From: an uncultured Verrucomicrobia subdivision 3 bacterium
GTDB lineage: Bacteria > Verrucomicrobiota > Verrucomicrobiia > Limisphaerales > UBA8199
DNA: 32,875 nt
Reading direction: 5' to 3'
NCBI GenBank assembly: GCA_903913865.1
Contig: CAIWMU010000037.1
Location: forward strand, 1-32,875
Shown here: one piece after another, positions 8,796-16,433 of the stretch
Numbering within the stretch: position 1 is the stretch's first letter
How the letters are laid out: each line of letters begins with the position of its first letter
Notes under the pieces: generated by a model
What the model saw: the letters and a program-made list of their open reading frames with translations, nothing else
Databases searched by the model: none
Told to the model about the DNA's origin: nothing
Position numbers and translations under genes: made by a program

Positions 8796-9128
8796 TCAGA
8801 TTCCCAAGTTTGAAAGGTTCTGACTGATCGAATTCACGATCTGGACCAACCTCGGATGGGACTCCTCAAAGCCGACCACAGATGAGCCGAAGCCCTTGAG
8901 GGAGACATCCAGAAGCTCCGGATCCTGCTCGGCCCGGGTGGCTTCTCTCATGGAGGCATCAGCGAACACCACGATTGCGCGGGCGTCCTCCTTGTGGGTT
9001 TTGGTCAATTCCACAATCTCCCCCCTGAGCGTCTCCACCAACGCCAGCAATTCAAGACGCCGATCAGTCGACAAGGACTCGCTGTTTCTGATGCGGCCCT
9101 CAATTTGATCCAAGGTTTGGTCGTGCAT
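8796..9128 (-). CDS. DUF4404-like small coiled-coil protein
   Basis: A 110-residue, highly charged, helical protein. The end (FEESHPRLVQIVNSISQNLSNLGI) matches my memory of the DUF4404 C-terminus (FE.SHP.L...L..I...L...GI). No enzymatic motif is present. The start at 9128 is supported by a purine-rich AGAAGGAT just upstream, one of the clearer ribosome-binding sites in the window. It is first in a two-gene unit with the CPBP protease. The function of the family is unknown. Confidence 0.72.
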   Translation of the reverse strand: MHDQTLDQIEGRIRNSESLSTDRRLELLALVETLRGEIVELTKTHKEDARAIVVFADASMREATRAEQDPELLDVSLKGFGSSVVGFEESHPRLVQIVNSISQNLSNLGI

Positions 9129-9205
9129 ATCCTTCTTCTAAAGCTGAACGCACGGGTGGCTAGCATCAAGAACATTCGGGCGCAGGCCTTAAGAAATGCT
9201 TCAAA

Positions 9206-9220
9206 GTCCCAACTTGGGAC
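9206..9220. promoter_or_regulatory. 15-bp palindrome, possible operator
   Basis: GTCCCAA-C-TTGGGAC is a perfect 7-bp inverted repeat with a single central base. It lies in the 210-bp gap between the divergent DUF4404 and cupin genes, about 78 bp from the DUF4404 start. This is typical geometry for a repressor dimer site. No cognate factor is visible. Confidence 0.35.
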
Positions 9221-9338
9221 AGTTCCGGTGGTGGAATTCACTCCCGCCTCTAATCCGCGACATGTGTTGGATTCATTAGGGTGGCCGCTTTAACGAAAAG
9301 CTGCCATTTCGGGCGTTCCCGGTTGAAACTCTCGCATA

Positions 9339-9716
9339 ATGGAGCGATTATCGAGAATGAGTGAACCATTGATTGATGCGAGCCGGGAGAGAATCCTGAC
9401 TCTCGCCTCCGAAACGCAGTTCGTGCCGAATGGGATCGTCAGCAGGACGATTCTAAGAACCCCGATGGTCCGGGTTGTCCTGTTTGGCTTTGCCGAAGGG
9501 CAGGAGTTGACTGAGCACACTTCAACCCAGCATGCGCTCGTTGAGATTCTTTCCGGCGCGTGCGAGTTCAGTCTGGGCGGAAAAAAGAACCTCCTGAAAG
9601 CGGGCGATTTTGTTCATATGCCACCCCATTTGGCTCACGCAGTGAAGGCAACGGAACAGTTTTCGATGTTGCTGACCCTGTTCAAACCAGCTACAGAACC
9701 TGTGGGAAATCCCTGA
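9339..9716 (+). CDS. Small cupin-domain protein
   Basis: About 125 residues forming a single cupin (Cupin_2-type) barrel. The metal-binding region is recognisable as EHTSTQHALVEILSGACEF (His/His/Glu spacing), followed by the second motif GDFVHMPPHLAHAV with further His ligands. Two starts are possible, 9339 and an ATG six codons later (9357); neither has a strong ribosome-binding site. The next gene, a DUF2249 protein, lies 75 nt downstream behind its own Fnr-type box. Cupin and DUF2249 genes are often found together near nitrogen-oxide or anaerobic-metabolism genes, from memory. The substrate or sensing role is unknown. Confidence 0.82.
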   Translation: MERLSRMSEPLIDASRERILTLASETQFVPNGIVSRTILRTPMVRVVLFGFAEGQELTEHTSTQHALVEILSGACEFSLGGKKNLLKAGDFVHMPPHLAHAVKATEQFSMLLTLFKPATEPVGNP

Positions 9717-9737
9717 AAGTGGCACAGACAGGCCGAA

Positions 9738-9755
9738 CCTTGATCTGAGTCAAGG
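9738..9755. promoter_or_regulatory. Crp/Fnr-family (DNR/FNR-like) binding site
   Basis: CCTTGATCTGAGTCAAGG contains TTGAT-N4-GTCAA, inside a perfect 6-bp inverted repeat (CCTTGA/TCAAGG). It closely matches the Fnr consensus TTGAT-N4-ATCAA and the NO-responsive DNR/NnrR variants. The centre is 9746.5. A TAACCT hexamer at 9776-9781 would put the transcription start at about 9788, that is the box at -41.5 (class II activator position) and a leader of only a few bases before the DUF2249 ATG at 9792. Confidence 0.72.
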
Positions 9756-9791
9756 CGGAGTGAACATTCCCGGAGTAACCTCTGATTTGTG

Positions 9792-10088
9792 ATGATTGAA
9801 AAAACGATTGATTTGAACAAGGTCATGGATGTGCGGGAACTACCGTGCTCCGTGAAGCACCCGTCCATTCTTAAGAGATGGTTCGAACTACCCGTGGGGG
9901 ACTATTTTGTCCTGGTGAACACCCATGATCCAGTCCGGTTGAGGGACCAGTTTCAGGCTCAGTTTTCCGGGGCCATGAGCTGGGAATATCTGCAACAAGA
10001 CTCCGATCTTGTGCGCATCATGATCAAGAAGGTGGCGCAAATTGCACCCATTGATCTGACGAATCCCTGTTCCGGCGACAACCACTAA
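9792..10088 (+). CDS. DUF2249 protein (TusA-like fold)
   Basis: A 98-residue protein with the DUF2249 pattern: DLNKVMDVRELPCSVKHP, then the LPVGDYFVLVNTHDP segment, and FSGAMSWEYLQQDSDLVRIMIKK. The family resembles the TusA/SirA fold and is frequent near denitrification and NO-response genes. Its biochemical role is not established. The preferred start is the ATG at 9792; a GTG lies one codon before. The upstream Fnr/DNR-type box suggests expression under low oxygen or nitrosative conditions. Its stop codon overlaps the stop of the convergent glucanotransferase gene (10085-10088). Confidence 0.85.
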   Translation: MIEKTIDLNKVMDVRELPCSVKHPSILKRWFELPVGDYFVLVNTHDPVRLRDQFQAQFSGAMSWEYLQQDSDLVRIMIKKVAQIAPIDLTNPCSGDNH

Positions 10089-12862
10089 ACGTGAAATTCC
10101 GGATGCTGAGCGCGGCCTGATCGCGCCAGCAACTCCCGCAACTTTTCGTTGAACGCCTCCGCCTCGAGCAGTCGCTCCAGAGGGATGTGCATTCGGTATC
10201 GCCAGTAAAACGGCGTGATCGCCGGGATGTTGATCCGTTCTGCGTCCGGATTCGGACAGCGGAGATCCGGTTCCATTGCGAGCAGGTCCTGAAGTTGAAA
10301 CACGCTCCACATGGCGGGGCTGGACAGGTGCTGGGCCAGAATCTGAGTCGCAACTTCCGGCGTGCATTCAGCCGGACAGGGGACCGAAGTGCCTTTTCCG
10401 GGGACGGCGAAAGACTGTGACAGTTCTTGATTGAAAAATCGCCCTGTTACGGCTTTATCCTCCTGCCACCATGCGCGGATCGGGCTCATGTCGTGGGTTG
10501 ATGGGGTCACAACCGCCAGATATTGAGCCTCCGCCGGTCGTGAGAATTCCATGCCGAGCCGCTTGGGCATACGTTGCACTTCAAGGCAAAGGAGCCCCAA
10601 CCGCCGCATGACCTCTGGCACACAATCCGGAACCATTCCAAGATCCTCCCCACAGATCAGCATGGAAGTTCCCTCCTTCAGCGCGGGAAGCTTGCGCAAC
10701 CCTTCAACCATCCAGAACGGTTCCTGACGGCGGAAGAAGTAATCGTCATAAAGGCTTGAAAGCCGATCGCGGATGAACTGCGGGAGCTGCTGAAACGAGG
10801 AGGTGTCCCGCATGCCGATCCGGAAGTGAAAGTTCCCGTCGGGAGCATCCAGGGGCTGGATCAAAATCACGTTGGCGATGAGATCGAACAACCCCTGGCG
10901 AAGAGCCTGATTTTCCCTGGTCTGAGGCTCTGAATGGAAAAAGAGTTCGACCTGTCGCTGGGTGGCCACGTGCGGATGCAGCCGGAGGATCCCCTGAGAA
11001 TCCCGAAAAACAAACCGATCCATCGCTTGCGTCGCTAGACTTCCAAAGGTTTCATCAAGAACACTCTCCGATATCCAGGGGGAAAGGAGACGGTCACGGT
11101 CACAGGAGATGCCCCACACTGGAAGCTCGTGAAATTGCACCGGCAGGGCTGGAACGAAGTAGCCCAGAATTCCCTCAACCGCATGCAGGGGAATACTCCA
11201 AATGCGGAAGAATCCGAGAATATGGTCGATTCGGAAGGCATCGAAGTAGCGGCCCATCTGTTCAAAGCGCCGACTCCACCATGAAAATCCGTCCTGCTCC
11301 ATGCATGGCCAGTTGTAAGTCGGAAATCCCCAGTTCTGCCCCTTCACAGCGAACGCATCCGGCGGCGCTCCGGCCTGCATCTCGAGGCGATAAAGTTCCG
11401 GGCTTTGCCAGGTATCCGCCCCATGCCGGTTGACTCCGATCGCGATGTCCCCCTTGAGCACGAGTCCTCGTTCATGAGTGTGACTTGCGGCACCTTCCAA
11501 CTGCGTGTGAAGTTGGAATTGCACGAACCAATGGAACGCCACCGCATCATGATCAGGATGGGCGGGATCGGACAGCTGCGCGACGAAATCGGGATCACAC
11601 TTCCGGTGCTCCGGCCATCGGGAGAAATCGGCCGTTGCAAAACGGTCGCGAAGCACACAGAACACAGCATAGGGTGCCAGCCAGTCCTTGTTGGCGGCAT
11701 GGAATTCCTGAAATCGTGCCGTTCTGAAAACCTTCTTGTGCTCCTTTGAAAACCAGACCTTGATGAGTGCGATTTTAGCCTTCATCACCTCCTCATGGTC
11801 CACACATTCAAGCTCGTTGAGCCTGAGCCGCAAAGGCTCCGCATCTGATAGAGCCCGGCGCATGGAAGTTGCAGTGATCTGACGCAGATCAAGATAGGCC
11901 GGGTGCAGGGCGAAGGCTGAGATGGCGGCGTAGGGGTAGGAATCGGTCCAGGTATGGGAGGCGGTCGTGTCATTGACCGGAAGAATTTGAATCATTCGCA
12001 ATCCGGCTCGCGCTCCCCAATCAGCAAGGAGTTTGATGTCCCCGAAATCTCCGATTCCGAAGCTGCCAGCGCTGCGGAGACTGAAGACTGGAATGGCGAC
12101 CCCGGCCCCTTTCCAAGATTCAGCGTGAAAACGTGGAAATCCGTCATTCAGGATCGTGAGGCGCGAGGGGGACTCACCCAGTGGCGTGGCGCGGTTCGGG
12201 CCATCCTCGAAGGTGAAACTGCCATCCTGCAGATTGCGGATGCCATACTTGTATTCGGTGGAACCCCCTGCTTGTGAGAGGTCCACGCTCACCGTAAACA
12301 ACGGGTCACCGGCGTTGGAGATCATCGGCACCGCCCGTGCCGGATCCCATTGTCCCAATTCCGGTGATGCTCCGATCAGGCAGGGTTGAGTGGATCCGTC
12401 AAGCCAGGGGGCCAGGATGTTGAAGGTGTGGGTTCCGAAAATGGGATGTTTGACTTCCTGAGTGGACCCCGGACGGTCGGCCCCTTCCGTCCGGCCCTGG
12501 CGAAGAAGAACCTTTTGGAACGGTTGGGTGAGAAAAGTGTTTTGGGTGAAACTGGCTGAGTTCCAGGAATCACGGATCCCGGCATCACGACCGGCCAGCC
12601 GGGGGAAGTCCAGCAACCGGCCCCTGTGCCAGTCCTTTTCGCAGGAGCCATCAGCCCCCCTCACAAGGTAACCATATTCGATGCGATCCCTTCCAAGGAT
12701 GCTTTCAGGCAGAATCAGGGTGACGCGCCAGATCCCGGGAGCATGGTATTCCATCGGGATCGCCCGGGAGGCATCCCCGGCGCCAAAGATTTCGTGTGCG
12801 CCAGTCAGGAAAAGTTCCTGCCCCGGGCGCGTGTGATAACCAACTTCAAATGTGAGTCTCAT
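10085..12862 (-). CDS. DPE2-type 4-alpha-glucanotransferase (GH77) with two CBM20 domains
   Basis: A 925-residue amylomaltase-like enzyme that would transfer glucosyl units between maltose/maltodextrins and larger glucans. Two starch-binding CBM20-like modules precede the catalytic domain (about 1-115 and 135-245), the second with GASPELGQWDP. GH77 starts at GVAIPVFSLRSAGSFGIGDFGD. Catalytic residues are the nucleophile D546 (FRIDH), acid/base E739 (CGEDLG) and D791 (STHD). The 193-residue distance between nucleophile and acid/base is about 145 longer than I recall for plain MalQ. That is the catalytic-domain insertion typical of plant DPE2 and its bacterial relatives. The start at 12862 is shared with a divergent sugar transporter, linking uptake and processing. 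It has no signal peptide, so it is cytoplasmic. Confidence 0.93.
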   Translation of the reverse strand: MRLTFEVGYHTRPGQELFLTGAHEIFGAGDASRAIPMEYHAPGIWRVTLILPESILGRDRIEYGYLVRGADGSCEKDWHRGRLLDFPRLAGRDAGIRDSWNSASFTQNTFLTQPFQKVLLRQGRTEGADRPGSTQEVKHPIFGTHTFNILAPWLDGSTQPCLIGASPELGQWDPARAVPMISNAGDPLFTVSVDLSQAGGSTEYKYGIRNLQDGSFTFEDGPNRATPLGESPSRLTILNDGFPRFHAESWKGAGVAIPVFSLRSAGSFGIGDFGDIKLLADWGARAGLRMIQILPVNDTTASHTWTDSYPYAAISAFALHPAYLDLRQITATSMRRALSDAEPLRLRLNELECVDHEEVMKAKIALIKVWFSKEHKKVFRTARFQEFHAANKDWLAPYAVFCVLRDRFATADFSRWPEHRKCDPDFVAQLSDPAHPDHDAVAFHWFVQFQLHTQLEGAASHTHERGLVLKGDIAIGVNRHGADTWQSPELYRLEMQAGAPPDAFAVKGQNWGFPTYNWPCMEQDGFSWWSRRFEQMGRYFDAFRIDHILGFFRIWSIPLHAVEGILGYFVPALPVQFHELPVWGISCDRDRLLSPWISESVLDETFGSLATQAMDRFVFRDSQGILRLHPHVATQRQVELFFHSEPQTRENQALRQGLFDLIANVILIQPLDAPDGNFHFRIGMRDTSSFQQLPQFIRDRLSSLYDDYFFRRQEPFWMVEGLRKLPALKEGTSMLICGEDLGMVPDCVPEVMRRLGLLCLEVQRMPKRLGMEFSRPAEAQYLAVVTPSTHDMSPIRAWWQEDKAVTGRFFNQELSQSFAVPGKGTSVPCPAECTPEVATQILAQHLSSPAMWSVFQLQDLLAMEPDLRCPNPDAERINIPAITPFYWRYRMHIPLERLLEAEAFNEKLRELLARSGRAQHPEFHV

Positions 12863-13014
12863 GTGCTTTCACAGGCTGTGCGGAACAACCCTCAAATTAT
12901 GGATCAATGTTAAAAATCCGCCAGTCTGGCGATACAGGTGACGGATTGGGACCGTTTTTTGCCTTTTTGTGATTGCGCCCGGGGCCAAAGAGTGGTGCAT
13001 TGACTGAAATTCCT
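12863..13014. promoter_or_regulatory. Divergent promoter region of glucanotransferase and transporter
   Basis: A 152-bp region separates two divergent starts. It contains CGCCA-GTC-TGGCG (12919-12931), nested in ATCCG...CGGAT. This may be an operator or a hairpin in either leader. No confident -10/-35 pair is visible on either strand. The shared region suggests joint control of both genes. Confidence 0.35.
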
Positions 13015-14310
13015 ATGGAAAAACCGCGATTAAGCGTCTGGCAAATCTGGAACATGAGTTTCGGATTCTTTGGCATACAATTCGGATGGGGACTGCAGAT
13101 GTCCAACATGAGTGCCATCTACCAATACCTCGGCGCAAAAGAGGGGGATATCGCGTTCCTCTGGCTGGCCGCCCCACTGACAGGTCTGATCGTCCAACCC
13201 ATAGTGGGTTATGCCAGTGACCGAACCTGGGGGCCCCTCGGCCGCCGCCGACCCTATTTTCTCGTGGGCGCCATTCTGGCGAGTCTGGCCTTGATCGTGA
13301 TGCCGAATTGTGGGGCCGTTTGGATGGCGGCCGGATTGCTTTGGATTCTGGATGCGAGCATTAACATCACGATGGAGCCCTTCCGTGCGTTCGTCGGTGA
13401 TATGCTTCCGCCAAGTCAGCGAAAGAGTGGTTTTGCGATGCAGAGCCTGCTGATCGGTCTGGGGGCCGTGCTTTCCTCCGCACTGCCGTGGATGCTGACA
13501 AACTGGTTCAAAGTGGGGGGCGGTGAGGTAACTCAGGGAGCCATTCCGCGCACCGTCCAACTTTCCTTCTACATCGGAGCGGTGGTTTTCATGTGCGCGG
13601 TTCTTTATACAATATTCACCACCAAGGAATACCCGCCCGAAGACCTGAAACAGCTCAAGGAATCTGACTGCGGTTGCCTGGGCAAGGCGGCTCGCGAGAT
13701 CATGTCCGGAATTTTCTCGATGCCCAAAACCATGCGGCAGCTGGCGTTGGTCCAGTTTTTCACCTGGTTCGCCCTGTTCTGCATGTGGATTTACTTCGTG
13801 CCCGCCGTTGCAACCAAAGTTTTTGGCGGGGCACCTGGCACCCCTGAATTTCAGGCAGGAAATGAATGGGGCGGCCTCTGCTTCTCCGTTTACAACGGGA
13901 CGGCGTTCATCTTCGCGTTTGTCCTGCTCGCGCTTGTGGGGAAGGTGGGGGCGAAAAGCATTCACCGCATTTCCCTCCTTTGCGGTGGTGCCGGGTTGGT
14001 GCTCGCCTTCCTATTCCCTGAGAAGCATGTTCTTCTCGGTTCGATGGTTCTGGTGGGGATCGCCTGGGCGAGCATTCTCTCGATGCCTTACGCGATGCTT
14101 GCGAATGCGATCCCTGCCGAAAAGATGGGTTTCTACATGGGGGTGTTCAACTTCTTCATCGTCATTCCACAGATTCTGGCATCCCTTGGGTTGGGGTTGC
14201 TGATGAAGAAAGTTCTGGGAGACAACCCCATGAATGCCGTCCTGCTCGGCGGTGCCTCAATGATTGTTGCCGCGCTGTGCGTCAGCGCGGTTTCAAAAGA
14301 GGTGGAATAG
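13015..14310 (+). CDS. SLC45/GPH-like MFS sugar transporter
   Basis: About 431 residues with roughly twelve hydrophobic helices. The N-terminal half has the SLC45-type pattern WNMSFGFFGIQFGWGLQMSNMSAIYQYLGA and the loop PIVGYASDRTWGPLGRRRPYFLVG between helices 2 and 3. Relatives are proton-coupled importers of maltose, sucrose or maltodextrins. The neighbourhood (glucanotransferase on one side, alpha-amylase on the other) makes maltose or a short maltodextrin the likely substrate. The ATG at 13015 is preferred over an in-frame TTG 14 codons earlier, because MEKPRLSVWQ leads directly into the first helix. It ends 4 nt before the convergent amylase stop. Confidence 0.9.
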   Translation: MEKPRLSVWQIWNMSFGFFGIQFGWGLQMSNMSAIYQYLGAKEGDIAFLWLAAPLTGLIVQPIVGYASDRTWGPLGRRRPYFLVGAILASLALIVMPNCGAVWMAAGLLWILDASINITMEPFRAFVGDMLPPSQRKSGFAMQSLLIGLGAVLSSALPWMLTNWFKVGGGEVTQGAIPRTVQLSFYIGAVVFMCAVLYTIFTTKEYPPEDLKQLKESDCGCLGKAAREIMSGIFSMPKTMRQLALVQFFTWFALFCMWIYFVPAVATKVFGGAPGTPEFQAGNEWGGLCFSVYNGTAFIFAFVLLALVGKVGAKSIHRISLLCGGAGLVLAFLFPEKHVLLGSMVLVGIAWASILSMPYAMLANAIPAEKMGFYMGVFNFFIVIPQILASLGLGLLMKKVLGDNPMNAVLLGGASMIVAALCVSAVSKEVE

Positions 14311-14314
14311 CTGT

Positions 14315-15715
14315 CTATTTGCCCACCGTGCGGTGGTAAATCCGCCACTCAAAGCCGTTTAGCCGGAAGAGTGGGAATGCTCCCGGCACGGAGTCTGGCA
14401 TTCCGGATATCTTGAGATGTTTGAATTCCTGATCGTGCATCACCTCCACCCAGCCGACAATCGGCCGGTTTGAGAGGTTCACGGCCACCACAAATTCCTC
14501 CTTGTCATCCAGCCGCATGAACGTGACGAGATTCGCCTCGTCAGAGTTTTTCAACCAGATCACCCGGTCGTTCCGGAATGCCGGATGATCACGCCGCATG
14601 GCGCTGAGATTCCGATATATTTCCCGCAGGGGAGGGCGCTCCTTGGAATGCCAGAAAACGGGCATTTTCTCGAACAACGCCGGGTCGCCCGACTCTGTGG
14701 CATCTCCCGCCTCCATGCCGTTGTAGAGCAGGGGCACTCCGTCCAGGCAGAACATCATGGCTGATGCAGCCAGGGCGCCCTTGATACCAAACCGGGCTAC
14801 GGCGCGGGCCTCGTCGTGGTTGTCTGAAATCCGGAGGTGCAGGGAACCCTGGGGGAACTGCCTGCGGGATTCTTCCCAGGAACGCCTTAGTTCCGTGGCC
14901 GGGGCCCCATTCAGCAAAACGTTGTTCAGAGTGCCATGGAAAGGCCAGGAATAGTCGATGTCGAACGCCTTGAGGAGCAACTCCGGCTTGCTGGCCTCGG
15001 CCAGCATCATGATATCCGGCTTCACTTTATCAAGCTCCACCCTGGCCTGTTCCCAGAAATCGACCGGAACCATGTGGGCCACGTCGCACCGGAACCCATC
15101 CAGATTGAAGCCTGCCGGGTTGACCCAGCTCTTCAGCATCTCGATCATGTATTTGCGCAATCCGGGGTTCTCGTAGTTGAGCCCGGCCACGTCCGTCCAT
15201 TCCGGCACAGGGGGGATGATCTTCCCATCCTTCTGCTTGTAGAACTCGGGGGTTTGAATCATTACGCTGTCCCACGCCGTATGATTGGCCACGATGTCCA
15301 GAATGACCTTTATCTGCCGCTTGTGCGCTTCAGACACCAACCGCTTCAGATCGTCTGCCGTTCCGAATTCCGGGTTGATGCCGTAGTAATCGCGAATGGC
15401 ATAGGGGCTCCCCAGCGTGCCTTTGCGGAGTTTCTCTCCGATGGGCTGAATCGGCATGATCCAAAGGATCGTCACGCCGATGTCCTTGAGCTCGTCCAGT
15501 TTGGCTGTGATGCCGTTAAAATCCCCCTTGGCGGAGAATGCGCGTGGAAAAACTTCGTAAACGACTCCCTCGCGCAACCAATCGGGGGCGGTTCTGGCTT
15601 TTTGGTCCACAATATCAGCAGAGCATGGGATGGATGTCATGGCCACCACAGCTGCGGTGGTCAGGGTTCGAAGCAGTGTTTTTGGTCCAAAGTTCATAGC
15701 TTTCGAAGGAGACAT
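14315..15715 (-). CDS. Exported GH13 alpha-amylase family glycosidase
   Basis: A 466-residue protein with a Sec signal peptide (TLLRTLTTAAVVAMTSIPCSA) and a complete GH13 barrel. Seen motifs: region I DIVANH (140-145), region II GFRCDVAH with nucleophile D211, region III E240 (LAEAS) and region IV SDNHD with D301. A small C-terminal beta domain follows (about 390-466). It hydrolyses alpha-1,4 glucosidic bonds outside the cytoplasm, probably feeding the adjacent transporter. The start could be 15715 or an ATG six codons in (15697); neither has a clear Shine-Dalgarno. Exact specificity (amylase, neopullulanase-like or maltogenic) is not determinable. Confidence 0.9.
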   Translation of the reverse strand: MSPSKAMNFGPKTLLRTLTTAAVVAMTSIPCSADIVDQKARTAPDWLREGVVYEVFPRAFSAKGDFNGITAKLDELKDIGVTILWIMPIQPIGEKLRKGTLGSPYAIRDYYGINPEFGTADDLKRLVSEAHKRQIKVILDIVANHTAWDSVMIQTPEFYKQKDGKIIPPVPEWTDVAGLNYENPGLRKYMIEMLKSWVNPAGFNLDGFRCDVAHMVPVDFWEQARVELDKVKPDIMMLAEASKPELLLKAFDIDYSWPFHGTLNNVLLNGAPATELRRSWEESRRQFPQGSLHLRISDNHDEARAVARFGIKGALAASAMMFCLDGVPLLYNGMEAGDATESGDPALFEKMPVFWHSKERPPLREIYRNLSAMRRDHPAFRNDRVIWLKNSDEANLVTFMRLDDKEEFVVAVNLSNRPIVGWVEVMHDQEFKHLKISGMPDSVPGAFPLFRLNGFEWRIYHRTVGK

Positions 15716-15761
15716 TAGAACCCGGAGGGGTTTTCGTCAACGCACGTCATTCGCGCCATGC

Positions 15762-15790
15762 TTGACTTGGTTGGTCTACTGGCCGACAAT
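15762..15790 (+). promoter_or_regulatory. Likely sigma-70-type promoter of TPR gene
   Basis: TTGACT (15762-15767), 17-nt spacer, GACAAT (15785-15790). The expected start near 15797 leaves a leader of about six bases before the ATG at 15803. Confidence 0.45.
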
Positions 15791-15802
15791 TCGAGTTGTC
15801 GT

Positions 15803-16237
15803 ATGCCGCAAAAAAGAAATACGAAGAACAAAAAGCTAAAGCGCAAAGATCTTCGCGACTTGGACGTGAAAATTACGTTCCTTGAGGGGATAGTGCGGCG
15901 CGACCCACAGTTTGTGGATGCCCTGAAGGTTCTGGGCGATCACTACAGCCAGCGGGGGCGCACTGAGGGGAGCCTGAAAGTTGACCAGCAACTCTCGACC
16001 CTTGAGCCCGCCAATCCCTTGGTTTTCTACAATCTTGCCTGCAGCTACGCCCTGAACGGCGACCTGATCCTGGCCCTCTCATCTCTGGATAAGGCCATTT
16101 CCCTCGGATATCAGGATTTCAAGTGGATGTCCAAGGATCCCGACCTGACGCCAGTTCGCAAGCACCCCCTCTACGTCGGCATCAAGGCCAAAATACGCAA
16201 GCTGCAATTGGGCGACGGGCCATTGACAGGGATCTGA
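15803..16237 (+). CDS. Small TPR-repeat protein with KDPDLTPVR terminal motif
   Basis: A 144-residue protein with a basic N-terminus (MPQKRNTKNKKLKRKDLRD) followed by about three TPR-type helix pairs: DPQFVDALKVLGDHYSQRG, a central repeat around STLEPANPLVFYNLACSYAL, and LALSSLDKAISLGY. It ends WMSKDPDLTPVRKHPLY, a motif shared with the TPR protein at 5440. The ATG at 15803 is preferred over one 15 codons upstream (15758), because the best promoter overlaps that upstream stretch. The role is unknown; such proteins act as protein-interaction scaffolds. It lies divergent to the amylase and 196 nt before the propeller/phosphoesterase gene. Confidence 0.78.
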   Translation: MPQKRNTKNKKLKRKDLRDLDVKITFLEGIVRRDPQFVDALKVLGDHYSQRGRTEGSLKVDQQLSTLEPANPLVFYNLACSYALNGDLILALSSLDKAISLGYQDFKWMSKDPDLTPVRKHPLYVGIKAKIRKLQLGDGPLTGI

Positions 16238-16433
16238 CCCCTGAAGTTCGTCGAGTGCTTGTTGTGGTTGGTGTCTGGCCAGCCTGAATAGTTCTCCCTT
16301 TCAAGCTATTGCAGGGTCCTTGCTTTGGACCTCCTTCTCCAGATGCTTTTCTTCTGTTGATGTCGTTGACCTGACACAAGATTGTAACTTCATTTTGCTT
16401 TATCCGGGAGCCAAACTCGTAAAAGCTTCGTGC

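Noticed and set aside
13030-13965. 311-codon frame antisense to the MFS transporter
   Set aside because: Its composition (rich in His, Arg, Gln) is typical of a shadow frame opposite a membrane protein.
16313-16331. GGTCC...GGACC hairpin upstream of the propeller gene
   Set aside because: Five-base stem with no T-run; too weak to call.
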